DNA of 64,000 nucleotides from Scalesia atractyloides. Its lineage: Eukaryota; Streptophyta; Magnoliopsida; Asterales; Asteraceae. Below the pieces are notes generated by a model that worked only from the letters and a program-made list of their open reading frames with translations, ran no database searches and was not told the DNA's origin. Shown here piece after piece: positions 1 through 12,308 of this stretch. The stretch covers positions 53,574,610 to 53,638,609 of the forward strand of contig CAMTDV010000013.1 of the NCBI GenBank assembly GCA_947069175.1, in the 5' to 3' direction. Made by a program: the position numbers and the translations under genes. Numbering within the stretch: the stretch's first letter is position 1; every line of letters begins with the position of its first letter.

Positions 1-943
1 CATGTGTTCATTGAAGTCTTGTGCGTTTTCGAGATTCACAGTGATGTTGCATTGAAGAAGTCAGATGGTTTGAATTAGGTTGATTGTTTTGACTGTTTGG
101 AGGATTTCTTGAGTTGTGTGAAGATTGTGGAGCTTGAGGAGAGTAGGGTTGTATGACGGAAACAACTGAAACCCATTGGATTGGTTTGATGGTGGACTTG
201 TAGTATTGTTGGCACTGAAAGTAGTTTGAACCTTGGGACTTTGATTGTTTCCAACAGAACTACCTTTGTAGTATAGGTTCACATCTTGTTGCATGTGGGC
301 ACCTTTATTCTTTGCCATCTTCTGCATTTCTAGCTCATGACCTTCTAATCTTTCAATGAATCTTGGCAATGTGAAATTACTATACTCTGTGTCGTTTTTC
401 AAGATAGTCAGATAAGTAGTCCATTCTCCTTCTGGTAAAGAATCGGCCAGTTTATCAACTAGTTCTTCCTTTGGATCAATTGTTTAATAGTATCTCTTTT
501 TATCAGATTGAAAATATCGAATTCCTTGCTCAGCAGCGTTGAGAACTTCCCTGGAACTTAAGTCTTAAAGCTTCACATAGACTGGGCATCATCATCGTGT
601 TGCAGAAGAGCCAGGATATCTACTTTTATGCCTGTTGCAGTATATTCATCATCTTCTTTTCGTTGATAAACTTTTCTTTCTCTATATCCGTGAGCTGAGC
701 CAATGTCTTCTCAAGACCACTTTCACCTGTAGGTGCGGTGTATTTTGACTCAATGACAAACCAACATGTTAAATGATTAGCTTGTACCCAGTTGATGAAT
801 CTCTCGCTCCAACTGTCATAATCTTCTAAGTTCATGAGTTTTGGAGGTTTCGTGATGGTTCCCATTTCGTTCTCTAGGTTCATGTTCTGAGCTGCAGCAG
901 TTGTAACAGCATTGGTGAAGGCATTAAAGAATTCCTCTTCCAT
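1..943 (-). pseudogene. Copia gag polyprotein, N-terminal part, broken
   Basis: The start is the ATG at 943, giving a 105-residue ORF (626-943) that begins MEEEFFNAF and contains LMNLEDYDSWSERF, the WxxRF-type motif seen near the start of Asteraceae Copia gag (DUF4219/UBN2-type). Between about 403 and 625 every frame contains stops. The same gag resumes at 402-61 with a segment rich in Gln, Asn and Ser. Gag would form the cytoplasmic particle that packages element RNA. The break means no full-length product. What lies beyond position 1 is unknown. Confidence 0.75.
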
Positions 944-1375
944 GTTTTACCTGAAAATTTTTGAAAAATGTCGGAAAAATTTGATTAGAAATTGTTTTGG
1001 TGGTGTGGCTTTGTGCGAGGTGGCACTTCGTACGAGGTGTTCAGAAATGATTTTAAGACAAGTTTATGCGCCTTGTACGAGATGGAACTCACTTCATATG
1101 AATGGGTGTATAAATGTATTTTAACACTTGGATCGATTAAATTCGCCTCGTATGAGGTGTCTTGGCAACTAGTGCGAAGTGTTATATTAGCTTGTACAAG
1201 TTGTGTTCACAGCTTCGTGTTTTTCTTGTTTTCGTAGTTTTCGACATGTTATTCTAGAATCATAGTTCAATTTGTCCATGAAATTGTCCAGATCTGATAA
1301 AAGTTCTAAGAAGGAGTAGAAATAGAGATCTTCAATTGCTGAAATATGATTAAATGTCTTCGAATCAGGCCTCCT
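944..1375 (-). other. Copia untranslated leader carrying near-palindromic repeats
   Basis: This stretch between the PBS and gag has no long ORF on the coding strand. It contains four or more degenerate copies of a 16-bp palindrome, CACTTCGTACGAAGTG, for example at 1024-1039, 1090-1105 and 1144-1159, with a half-copy near 1170-1181. The same motif recurs inside the LTR. Confidence 0.6.
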
Positions 1376-1387
1376 GCTCTGATACCA
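1376..1387 (-). other. Primer binding site, initiator tRNA-Met
   Basis: The minus strand reads TGGTATCAGAGC, the classic plant Copia primer binding site complementary to the 3' end of initiator tRNA-Met. It lies two bases from the LTR end. Confidence 0.9.
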
Positions 1388-1389
1388 CT

Positions 1390-1801
1390 TGTGGGAGGAT
1401 CGGCTTTCCCCCGAAAGCAACGGACTGGACTCGAGCTAACAGCATGCGCGGAATTCATCGTTAGTAAGTTTGGCAAAAGATCAGATCTACTGTTAAAAAG
1501 TTTTTGCTTCTTGTACTAATAAACGTGAAAGAATTACAACAACAAACTGACAGGGCTTCGCCTTAGTATCAGTAAAACAGCTATGGACTCAAGACCCCAA
1601 CTCTCTATTTATAGACATGACAGCTTTGCACGAGTTTGAGTAGCCATTCGTATGAAGTGAACTTCTTCACTTCATACGAGGTGATCAACACTTTGTACGA
1701 AGTGGCCTATATACATACAAACCAATAGAAATCTGATAATTAAGCCCTATTACATACTCGATATGACCCTAAGACGTAGGCTATAACATTCTGCACCAAC
1801 A
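1390..1801 (-). repeat. Copia 5' LTR (412 bp)
   Basis: On the minus strand it starts TGTTGGTGCAGAATG at 1801 and ends CCTCCCACA at 1390, giving TG...CA ends. The inner end abuts the PBS after a 2-base spacer. It contains three copies of the CACTTCGTACGAAGTG-like palindrome at 1644-1659, 1668-1683 and 1689-1704. Confidence 0.8.
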
Positions 1802-3997
1802 GATTTTAGTTTGTTTAAAAGTGAAGTTGTTCACCAAACGAAAGGATTTTCCTAATGAACATATGAAATTAGTAAATCTAGGGTCTAAACAGAAATTTTG
1901 AAGGTTAAAATGTGTGTGTGTGAGCCATGATTGATAGGTGTGTTTATGGTAGTGTTTGTTGTTGAAAATGATGTTTAAAAGATGTAAATGTGACATGCAA
2001 GAAGATATGTTTGAGGTCATATTTGAAGTGTTTTATGGTCTAAAAATGTTTGATGATGAACTTGGATGAAAAACCCTAAGTTAGGAGGGTGTATGATGCA
2101 TAATTATTGTGAAAAATGCAAGCTAAATATAAGACTATCACATGCATGTAAGGATTATCTATGACTGAAAATATGGTGATATTATTTAGTATTTTGAACA
2201 TAATAATCAATCTTACCTAAACTTTATGATATTCATGAGTTGGAAGCTTATAATTTAATAAATAATGCTTAAAATGGGTAAAAAGTGATAATAACTATGG
2301 TAAATGAATGATCTATGTGAACTGAAAGTATGATGATAAAAACATGTTATTTTATCTATGAAGGTCAGATTATAAGTGTGGGATATGATCAAGATGGTTT
2401 GGATTGCTTATGTGGTCATTATAGGCTTAAAAAGGCGTAAAAATAGCAATTTTGAGGGTGATCGAAGCATGCAATATAAATCTGAATTCAAAACAGAACA
2501 TTTAGTCATATAATATGATATTTTAACAGGTCGTAAAGTATATGTTATGATATTTCCATGTTTGGTATGTTCTATGTGAAGATACGAATCGAAAACCTAA
2601 TTATATGCTTGAAAATGGACATAACTATGCATTTGTGAACTAGTTGACATGAGCTTGAGTTGAATGATAAGATATGTTATAACATGAGTTCTATTATAAT
2701 CTAAGATGTATTTTGGTCTTGTATGATGAATATGGAGGATTGATGCAAGAAAAGTAACTAATATAAACGCATGATGCATGCTGTGACTACTATGAAGAAA
2801 ACTATGTGATTCCTTTGAAACATGATTATGTGATATTATTAGTATATAAAATGATTATTTGGATATTAAAGACCCTAGACTTGATATTTTACATAAAAGG
2901 TATAGACTTTTCAAATTACACTTAGCTACATTAAGTACGGATTTTATCGAAATTGCAACGATTTTATATACGTAAAGAAAGCGAGTCTTAATACATTTTA
3001 TATAATACATGTGTACATAAATATGAATGCATGAATCGTTGGATGAATTATGTGACTTATGTGATTAGATAAAGTTTGCTTAATATATAACTTGAGAATG
3101 CTTAAGTATGGATATGAGTTATGTGAAACCGTAATAATAAAACTTGGTATATATAAGTATGTGTTTAAGTGTGTCGTTGAGTGGAAATTGTAGGAGGAAA
3201 GGATGTTTCACTTATGACGATTAAACACTAAGAGCGTAGGAAAACATAAGCTTAAGAGTCATAGTCACCAACGGGTCATTAGTAACAGGTCAAACACATA
3301 AAAGTATTTTATAAGTATAAAGAGTTGAGTGAACAACTTCGTTGGTAGACTTAGAAACAATTTGAAAGTGTACCTTGTGTATAGGGCACTAATAGGTGAA
3401 TACCTATTTGATTTGGGCTTTTGTTGCAAACTTATAACACACCCAAAGTGAGTTCACGACCCCCTTTTTAAATTATGTTTTTATATTTCATGAGAGAAAC
3501 ATGTAAAGTATTTTGAGTTAATATGATTAAAAGATGACAAAGGATATGTAACCAATGTTGGCCTTGAGTAAGGGCCTTAAGTTACCCTAACGAGGGTTTA
3601 TCCATGGACATTTTCCCGTTGTTGTAATCATTAACCTCTTGGATGGAGGGCACATGGTATATTGGTAGATCTATCGGGTTTTGACAAACCCCAAGCTTGT
3701 CGATTGGTCGCTCTGATCATAAAAGGCAAGGACTATATGATGAAATCAAGAAATAAGGGAAACAATTAAGGTTTCGTTTTGATTATGGGCTCTTGGTTGC
3801 GAACACTATTTCGTATTCCTAACTAGTTTATGATGTTACATGTAGATCTAACGTTTTCATATTTTCCAAAATGGAACAACAATAAATATTTTGATATTTA
3901 TAAGTAAGTAAAATCCGTCAATTCGCCAACTTTGTGTTGATATTTTAAAACGTGTTTTTCAGGTAAATAAGTGGCTTCGGAGTTTGATGTGGGTTTA
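1802..3997. other. AT-rich intergenic DNA, probably old LTR-derived sequence
   Basis: No credible coding region on either strand; the longest ORFs are below 80 residues and look random. The segment at about 3911-3990 (CAATTCGCCAACTTTGTGTTGAT followed by a polypyrimidine/CAG stretch) resembles 28283-28305 inside the Tekay-like solo LTR. Part of this region is therefore likely a degraded LTR of a related family into which the next element inserted. Confidence 0.4.
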
Positions 3998-6422
3998 TGT
4001 GACAACTCGTAATTTCGAGGTTAGAACCATTCATTTTCGTATTTATAATTGAATTATATACTTATCTTATTCGAAAAATTTAATTTATACCTATTTAATT
4101 TAAGTATCTAGTCGAAACCAAATCCATATTGTGTTGAACCGACCAGAACCGTTTCAACCAAAGCTGTGTCTTGCTTGTCGATTCAACCCACTCACGAAAC
4201 CCGAAACCTAGGAGGTCCAAACCATAGCGTGTATACTATATATTATCATTCCTAATTAATTATACATATACATTAGTGTAAAAAAAACAAATAAGTAGTT
4301 GAAACCCGATCCGCTAGTCCAAACCCGACCCACTAGTCCCCACCATTTCGGCCCAAGCTAAAGCCCAACCCCCCAAACCCTTGTGGCCCAAGCTAAAGCC
4401 CAACACCCCCTTAATTTAGATGTACGTACATGCAACTCACAAAAAGAAAACCCTAACTCAAAATTTGTTCCGTCCTTCCCTCCCCTACTACCAACGTGAT
4501 CAAGAGCCCAAGGACTTCAAGTAATCTAGGTTTCAAGACTAATCGAATTCCTTCATCGCTAGGTATCCTAATCTTGTGTTTCATGTTAATTATAAATATT
4601 CATGCTTGATAATATTATGTTATCTTGGCTGTGTTTTTCTGATTTCTTGATGTTCTTAATGTTTATGATGATTTCATGTAGTCTAGGGTTGTTAGAATTC
4701 ACACTTGATTGGTGATTGATCGCTTATGGGTTCGGTTAGTCATTAGGGTTTTGATTATTGCATGATCTTGGTTTGAACCTTGTTAGTTCTTGGTGAATTA
4801 GTTGATATATAACATGATTTATAATGATTACCTGTTGTATATATGATGCATATGGGTCGTTTTGTTTGCTAAGTAAACGTTTTGGGAGTTGGGTAACGAA
4901 ACAGGAAGTTGTGCGACAGTTACAGCCAACTTTAATCGGCAGTTGCCGGGTCATAACTTAACGAAAATTTTATTTTCATGAGTCTATAACGTGCTATTTT
5001 AAAATACGCTTCTAATGGTGCTGGAATCATGATTTTTGGATGTCGTTTCTTATTTTAAATAAATTATTTCGTTTCAGTTATGAAAGCTGCGTTTTTCTGC
5101 AGATTTTATGCGATATTTTTTGCGTCATAACTTGCTGCGTATCTGGATTTTTCCTATGAATTTCCTACTGTAGATAGCCTTTGATGTCTAAAGAATTTTT
5201 CCGCTGGTTTCAAGTCAATCAGATAAACGATGAATTTTTAAGAAAATATTTAGTTGGAAGGGGTCAGATTTCGACGAATCTGACCACTGTTCAGTGTTTA
5301 ATTTTTCATGGAAAATTCTTAAGGAGTTTGGTCACCAATTTTTACACAATAGTATATGCTCTGATTAACACGCCCTGTAATGTTTTGGGAATTTTCCTGT
5401 ACACGAACTATTCCGGATAACACTCCGAAAACTGTCCGAAAATGCACTATATTGCTGAATTTTATTGAAGAGTACTTTAAATCTTTCGTGACACTTGCGT
5501 GGTCGCTAAGTGATGTCGTGATAGATGCATGCATGATAATTAGTATTTTATGATAAAATGTGCTACGTGCTAGATACGTGTAGGATTCGTGTTTCCGTGT
5601 GAGCACGCACACTAACTCTTAAACGGCAATCATGTTAGGACGTGATTGACCGGTTCCATCTCGCGTATTCATTTCCATTCCTTAACCCGAGCATTCAAAG
5701 GTGAGTTCATTACTCTTTTACAGGCATGCGTCCCGAGGGGACAAACTACTATTCCTTGGAGGAATACTTTTATAAATGTTGTAGTTTAATTTCGAAGTTA
5801 GTTAATAAACTCAAAATCTATCATGAAAGTCCCTACTTACTACCGAACTAGTTGCTTGGGAGGCAACGGGGTATTAGTTGATAGCGCTATTAGGCTTGAT
5901 AAACCTCACACCATGCTGGGAGTCGGGCGTGAACTAAGGACCTTAAACACATGACCAATGTTGATAGGCATTGATGAGGGCAAACAAACATCCGTCACCC
6001 GGTATCGAGTTATTAATGACATGTCTTTAAACTAAACACCAACCCGTTTACATTAAATAAAACTGTGAACTCGCCGGCTTAATCGCCGATACACTTTTCT
6101 GCATGCTTCCAGGTCGTTAGATAATCATTGCATGGGAACTTACAGTCTGAGGAGTCTAAAGTGTCATGGGGCGTGTTACTTGATTGCTAACAATAAAACT
6201 TTACGCTTTATTTTGTTTTTTTATTGTTTGAGATATTTACATTTGCTTCCGCTGATTACAAAATATGTTTGAAATGATTTAATTTGAATTCCCTATTCAT
6301 GTTGGACATTATGACCTTGTTTTTGAATATTTACTATTAGTTCGACATGATTAGCGGCTAGAACCTGTTACGTCGCACGCCTCACAGTAAAACTCTGCAA
6401 GTGGTAATTTGGGGGTGTGACA
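3998..6422 (+). mobile_element. Solo LTR of a large-LTR Gypsy (Tekay/Del-like) element with 5-bp target duplication
   Basis: The sequence starts TGTGACAACTCG and ends GGGGGTGTGACA, and is flanked on both sides by the identical pentamer GTTTA (3993-3997 and 6423-6427). No internal domain is present, so this is a 2425-bp solo LTR left by LTR-LTR recombination. It has no long ORF. A diverged relative lies in the opposite orientation at about 54776-57199: both share the block around TAGCGCTATTA (5881-5891 against 55367-55377) and a similar terminal 80 bp. Assignment to Tekay/Del rests on LTR size and the TGTGACA ends and is tentative. The boundaries are firm. Confidence 0.88.
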
Positions 6423-6563
6423 GTTTAGGCAACACTAACAATGGACAATAACACGAACACTTTAAACCATACAATTTGGGTGATTGTAATAACTTTTAAA
6501 CTATTTTGTCTATTTTTATAATTATCTATGTTTGCCCTATAATTTGCCAACCTCCATCATCAC

Positions 6564-7886
6564 TGATACTGGTTGAAAACGATGTTTCTATTACGTTTAA
6601 GTTAGTGTTTTACTTAACTTTTAGTTCGGATAGCCTACTTTTGATTGGATTTGTGTTTACAGGTTACGGAGTTTAAGAAGCTATTCGGTAGCGTTTTAGA
6701 GCATCGGGACGAGAAACGGGTCAACCAGGGGTCGCGAAATGGGAAAACATGAAAGCATGATTTAGAGAAGTCGTCGCCGATGCCTCCCTGGGCCGTCAGC
6801 GATGCCCCTCAGAAGTTTCATCGGAGAAAAATTTCCGTATACAGGATTAAGGCATCGGAGGAGAATCATGATATTTAGGGGACGTCGCGACGCCCCTCTG
6901 ATAGTCTTGTCGCTGAATTTCAATTTTGAACGGTTTTAATGATTGTGTTGACCCATTTGCAAGGAGTTACGAATTTCTTGAGCCTTGCACTTGTTCTTGG
7001 AGCCTAGCAACCACCAACCTTCATCTCCAACTCCACCAATCCATACGAATCATCCAATTCATCAGCCTCATCATCCTTAACCCTAATCCAATATCAGCAT
7101 CATCTTCATCCATCCATCAATCCGTTCATCCTCACTATCAACCCTAAACCCTACTCATCAATCATCACCATCTCCAAGTTCAAGATGTTGAAGTTCGAGT
7201 CTTCATCAATCGTTGATCGTGCACCGTTCACCATGAGCGGCTAATTCTCGAGGGTTTCACCCCGGTGTAAACTTTTGTAAGATTTAGGGTTGATTTAGTT
7301 CTTAGTTGATTTGTGACAAGTTGAATTGTATTTGAATTGATTGATAATTGTCTTGCATTAGAACAATATTTGAAAATTGTCGAATGATAATAAAATTTGA
7401 CTTTGTGAAACAAGTTTGTGCATTTATGCCTTATCTTTCAAAAAGGATTATTTTTCTGAAGTAACAAAGTGCATTGTGGTCCGTCATATGCGTGATAGCA
7501 ATTGGCATCTAAGCTTTGTGATATCAAAACCGGTAATGACAAATTCAGTTGAATCAATCTAAAATCATTTAGTTACCCTAGGTTGTGCAATTGTTGAATT
7601 CGGGTGTGAACCTTGTTTTCAAATCATTGTTTTAATCAAGTAATTTAGTTTTGAAGTTAGTGATTAAGTAGTCAAACCAATTGTGTCGGATCAATCCGAC
7701 ATCTCTTCAAAACAAACCAAATTAATCAATCTTATAGCATGCTTCATAAAAGTGACAATTTTATTTAAAATCAATCGCATCCAATAGCAAACCACAAACT
7801 CTTCGTGGTTCGACCCCTTACTACCACTAAGGCATTGTTATGGGTAATCCGGGACTATAAATATTAACTTTGACCGGGGCGTCGCG
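6564..7886 (+). repeat. 5' LTR of the Athila-like non-autonomous element
   Basis: It begins TGATACTGG and aligns with 12309-13636 throughout, with scattered substitutions and small indels. Homology fades after GACCGGGGCG. It carries a GC-rich block at about 6769-6900 that includes the perfect palindrome CGTCGCGACG at 6883-6892. The start is well supported by the polypurine tract of the other copy. The inner end is uncertain by about 10 bases, and no standard PBS is visible after it. Confidence 0.78.
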
Positions 7887-8638
7887 ACGGCCCTTGGTTA
7901 GTCAGCCGACGCTAATTCCTTTTTAACGTGTTTCTATGGATCCTAACTCATTTTACCCAACCGAAACTTGACCCGAACATCTTTTTAGCCACAACTTCAA
8001 CCCGGTTACACCACAAATCCAAAACCCAACTTATCTGCATTCATCACCAATTCATTCAGTCTTCCCCAAATTTCATTCAAGAACACTAATCTTCAAGCCT
8101 TCATAACTTCTTCAATTCTCCACCAAATTAACCGATTATTGAGCCTATTTTATGTAGTTTTTTTGAGTAGAACAAAACCCATAACACAGTTTCCCTCAAT
8201 TCTTGCATGTTAGCAAGATTGGTGAAGTTCAAAATTTTTGAGAAAAAGTGTTCTTCAAGTTTTGCAGTAAATCTTTTTCAAGTTCTAACATCTATACAAC
8301 ACAAAAGGTATGATCTTTATTTAAATTTGAGCATGGATGTCATATGGTTTGTGATTTTCTTCGAAATTTTTAACCTAGGTTTTAAGAGTAGGTTGTTGAT
8401 GATGCTATTATATGGATTGATGCTTGAATTTGAGTTTATGGTTGATTTGGGTGGGATTGAACATGCAACTTAGTTAAGTAATGAGATTATAATTGTTAAA
8501 GTTGTATGTTTGAACATGAACATAATGTTAAAATCTTGTTTAAATCTTATATCATTAGGATGAAAAACATAGAGTAACTTAAAAAAGGTTGAAGTTAAAC
8601 AAGGTTTAATTGTTTTCTTTGCATTTTGATTTGTAGGA
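7887..8638 (+). other. Leader of the Athila-like element
   Basis: Non-coding stretch between the 5' LTR and the ORF. It is AT-rich, with runs of Asn/Gln-type codons in no consistent frame. No tRNA-complementary PBS of the TGGCGCCGTTGCCGGGGA type was found, unlike the Athila complex at 52657. The primer site is therefore lost or belongs to another class. Confidence 0.45.
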
Positions 8639-10380
8639 ATGGCGAGCCCAAAGAGGAGTAAGATTTCGGGAAAGGCTCGTCTTTGGGAGCCGGTTCATCT
8701 TCGGGTCATCGAGCAAGGAAATGGGAACAACTGACCGGGTTGGAAGACAATGATGATAGATTGTTCAGACAAGATTGGGTGTGGGAAAGAATCAGGGATA
8801 GTAATGTAGGCGAGCCGTGGGAGAACAATAAGAGAAGACCACTTTCAAGGTTTAATGATAAACGGTTGGAGATTAAACTTTGGAAGTGGAAGATGGCTTC
8901 ACGGGGTCTCTACTTCTATTCCGGAAAGGGTAGTGCCGGAGCGCACGGATTAATTTAGGACGATTGGGATCGTCCAGATGTTCGAACGAATTGGCTGGGA
9001 GAGAGTGTTGGATTGGTGTGAGTGGTTGGCCTCGCTTCCGGTTGTCAATAAGGATGGCCCACCAATACATGGCAGTTGGTAGCGATACGGGTAGAGGGAA
9101 ATGGTCATGCTTTTGAGACCATAAATTTATCGCCCGGTTTGATTCATTAGGGGTCGACGAATATTATTACAATAACATCGATCAATTTTTGGACAACAAG
9201 GTTCATACAGCTGATCCCGACGGCATGGTTGAGTCGGTTTTGCCATATACTGATGGTGGGGCTGCGTTGCGCAGTCAGTTATCTGTTGAAGGAAAGATCC
9301 TTCAACTCTCTCTCTTGAAAACATTATGGTGAGATTCGGGGATCGAGGGAAGGTGAAGGCGTCGGATTGCCGGGTGCTTCATTCATTGCTTTTTGGAGTA
9401 CCTAAGTTATCTTGGCGCCATCTTGTGATGATTAACACTTGGGATACTCGTGAGTCATACACCCGCAAGATGATATTGTATGTACGACTCATCAGTGCCA
9501 TGATCGTGCAACAGAACAGGTTGCCACCCGATTCATTGTGGGTTTCAAAGCCGGTGGATCGAATTTGTTTTGCATCAATGAAGCAACATTGGAAGATCCA
9601 GGTACAAGTGTACGGTCATCAGTATACTGTCACCGATGACCAAGGGCACCGATTTCAATTAACCGACCTGAGTGTAGCTCAGGAAGCTGCAAGAGAGGAG
9701 GAGATGGATGAAGAAGAGGATGAAGATGAGCCCCATGGTCCGAGGCGACCCCGGAAGAGGTACACCCGGCCACATCTAGAAATTTTAACCGGGGTGGCTA
9801 CCTTCATTCCTAACCGGCATAAACCCGGTTATCCCAACTACAATCGGGGACAACAAGACGTTTATGATAACGTCTCCGCTTGTATTGGGGAGAACCGTGA
9901 GTATGAGCATAGGAGGCAGCAGTGGGAACAAAATTAGGAAGCCCAGCAACAATCTCATTAGGCTGAAGAGGCTTCTCATCAGGCCAAAGAGCAAGAGTAT
10001 TGGGAGAGATTACAAGAGCAGTGGGCCACCCAGCAAGCTTTTATGGAAAGACAAGACTTGTGTCAGGCACAACAATTGTCTAGAAGGCAAGCATGGGAGG
10101 AGGAGCAGGAAAGGGCGCTTGTTGAGTAGAACGCTTTGGAAGACCGCCGGTGGCATGCTATGGCGGTGGTGCAACGGATGGTGGTAAATAAAGCCAAACA
10201 TTTGCACGACCAAGAATGCCACCATAGAGATTGGGAGGCGGAGTGTCCATACCAAGAGCACACGCCTTGGACCTCTTATGAGAACCTACCTCTCCCTTCC
10301 AGGCCCTCTGATCCATCTCCGCATTGGCCAAAAGCAGTCGGGTCCAATTTTATACCCACCGCAGTTCCAATCGCCAGCTG
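8639..10380 (+). pseudogene. Athila-type ORF (ORF1/gag-position protein), frameshifted
   Basis: The likely start is ATG 8639 (MASPKRSK). Recognisable pieces alternate between frames: 8683-8958, then about 9120-9325, then the longest intact piece 9326-9937. That piece contains DCRVLHSLLFGVPKLSW, then a WDTRESY and RLISAMIVQQNRLPPDSLW region, an acidic stretch (EEEMDEEEDEDE), and a Gln/Glu-rich tail in shifted frame to about 10380. The pattern is like the Athila ORF1 family in being a helical protein with no enzyme motifs, but I assign it by resemblance only. Several frameshifts and stops make it a pseudogene. It is the only coding trace in this element. Confidence 0.6.
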
Positions 10381-12293
10381 AAGGTGAGAAAGGGCCGCTC
10401 GACGACTTACATGACATGATGTCGGCCCTCACTGGATACCCCCTACCAGCCGTATCCACCGGTGGATCCCAACGAACGATTCCAAAGATGATCACCGGTA
10501 TGTTCTCTTTTGTTGTTGTACATTTTTGTGTATATTTTAGTTTATATTTCATTTCGTGTTAGTAGTTAAATGAACTTTGTGGGTGTGTTCCCTAGATAAC
10601 CCTCACGAGACCTACTCATCCTTTCGAGCTATCGGAAGGTTTAAAAGGGCTTGTTGCATACGCTAAATGCAACCGTGATTCCTATGAAAGTGAGCTTAGG
10701 TTGTTGTTGTTGTAAATTCTTTTTCCACAAGAAAATCAAAGCTGAAAAATTATATGGCTTGGTAATTACTTTCATAAAAATGGTAGAACTAAGTGACTAG
10801 CAAAATTTTAATGGTTGTGAGAAGCTTGCTTCTACACAAAGGTTGAATTTGTAGGTAAACTGTGTTTGCGAGACAACCGTTTTTGTTGAAGATGAAGAGC
10901 ACACGAAGAATGAGCGAAAATCAGGTGCATATGTTTCCTTTAGCTTTGAATTGTCTTTTGTTTAATAAGTGGATTGTATTGTGTATTTTAACTTTCCGAG
11001 GTGAAATTTTGGGAAGGTTATCCGTGCACACCCTTGTGCGTTTTAAAAGCTCTATTCCTACACATTGAGGACAACGTTGACCTCAAGTGTGGGATGGAGA
11101 GAAAAAGTTTTTCGATTTTGATCCGTTCATTTAAACACTACACGTTGAGGACAATGTTGACCTCAAGTGTGGGGATGGTGGAAAATTTCAAAAAAATTTC
11201 AAAATGTCTTTGTTTGAAGCAATCTAAAAAGCACAAGTAACTAAGTTAATGAGGGATAGCACAACCCATGTGGTCTTTTGTCATGGTCAAGTTCAAATTA
11301 ATATCATGATGGATTTTTAACGGGTGGTTATTTGGGAATAATCCGCCTTAGAAACTTGCACTTTATACATATCGCATACCATACCTTCTATATGTGGGAT
11401 TTTGAGCCACTTCTACATATCATATGTTCATATATTTCTTTGGTTGAGTGGACCATTAGTCATGTATTGTAGAACTTGTGATTTTTTATACGTTTGAGAC
11501 CATAGACTGAATATGAGCACAAGAATGATTAAGGCATTAGGTAAAACTTTTTACTTTACACCATTTATATACCATCACCTGAACTCAATCCATTAGTCAC
11601 CAATTTTGAGCCTAAACCTTTCATTTGACCAACCCATTTAGCCCTTGACCGTTAAACCTTTGTTTTTAACCTGTGTGATGAAAACTTGATTTTAGGATTA
11701 AAAAAAACAAACACACACAATTGAGAAAAGAAAAGAAAAATATATGTATTGATAGTATGTTGAATAAAAGGAGGAAAACTTTTGCCTTTTAGTTTATTGT
11801 TTCGTAGTCGGTTGTGTTAGTATAGTGTTTTTGAATAAAAATCGAGTTTTCATCACCTTAGCCACTTTCAAAGCATCCTATTCCATACCCTCAGCCTAGC
11901 CTCAATACAACCCATTCAAGACCTTTTGACTTGTGTTTAATATTTGTGTTCGGTGGTGGAGAATGATTGAGTTGCAAGCTTATGCGGGTATATGTTATAA
12001 TCGGTTTGTGTGTTTATATCAAAAGTGCTAATGCATTAACTATTAGCCAATTTGTAAGCCGAGTGGAGAGAACATTGTGAGGGATATGTATGAATTGTGA
12101 GTTTTAAGGGCGGGATAATCTTGGATAACCATTTTATGTGTTAATCATATTAACGTTAAATATTGCGAAAATGATAGAAGTTATGAACCAAGTATGACAT
12201 TAGACCTTAACTAATGTCTCGAGAATGAGAAATGTGTTCCTTATTTGACCCACGTGAAAGTGAAAGACAGATTTGCTGGAGGGCAAGCAAAAG
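10381..12293 (+). other. 3' non-coding region of the Athila-like element
   Basis: No coding potential. Contains two upstream echoes of the polypurine tract, each preceded by a TTGAGGACAA..TTGACCT block: CCTCAAGTGTGGGATGG at about 11078-11096 and CCTCAAGTGTGGGGATGG at about 11161-11178. Such repeated tracts are common in Athila 3' regions. Confidence 0.6.
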
Positions 12294-12308
12294 ACAAGTG
12301 TGGGGATG
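12294..12308 (+). other. Polypurine tract
   Basis: ACAAGTGTGGGGATG sits immediately 5' of the right LTR start (TGATACG at 12309), as required for plus-strand priming. Confidence 0.8.

Larger units (their letters stand above)
1..1801 (-). mobile_element. 5' part of a Ty1/Copia LTR retrotransposon, continuing beyond the window start
   Basis: Read on the minus strand, the order is LTR (1390-1801), primer binding site (1376-1387), untranslated leader (944-1375), then gag (1-943). The rest of the element lies outside the window, so no target duplication can be checked. The LTR/PBS order fixes the orientation and the primer (initiator tRNA-Met) is the usual one for plant Copia elements. The gag is broken by stops, so the copy is inactive. 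Confidence 0.85.

Noticed and set aside
912..1237. Plus-strand ORFs over the Copia leader
   Set aside because: They run opposite to gag across repeats, have no recognisable content and overlap each other.
10278..10562. ORFs on both strands near the end of the Athila-like ORF
   Set aside because: They are other-frame readings of the decayed Gln/Glu-rich tail of the element's ORF.
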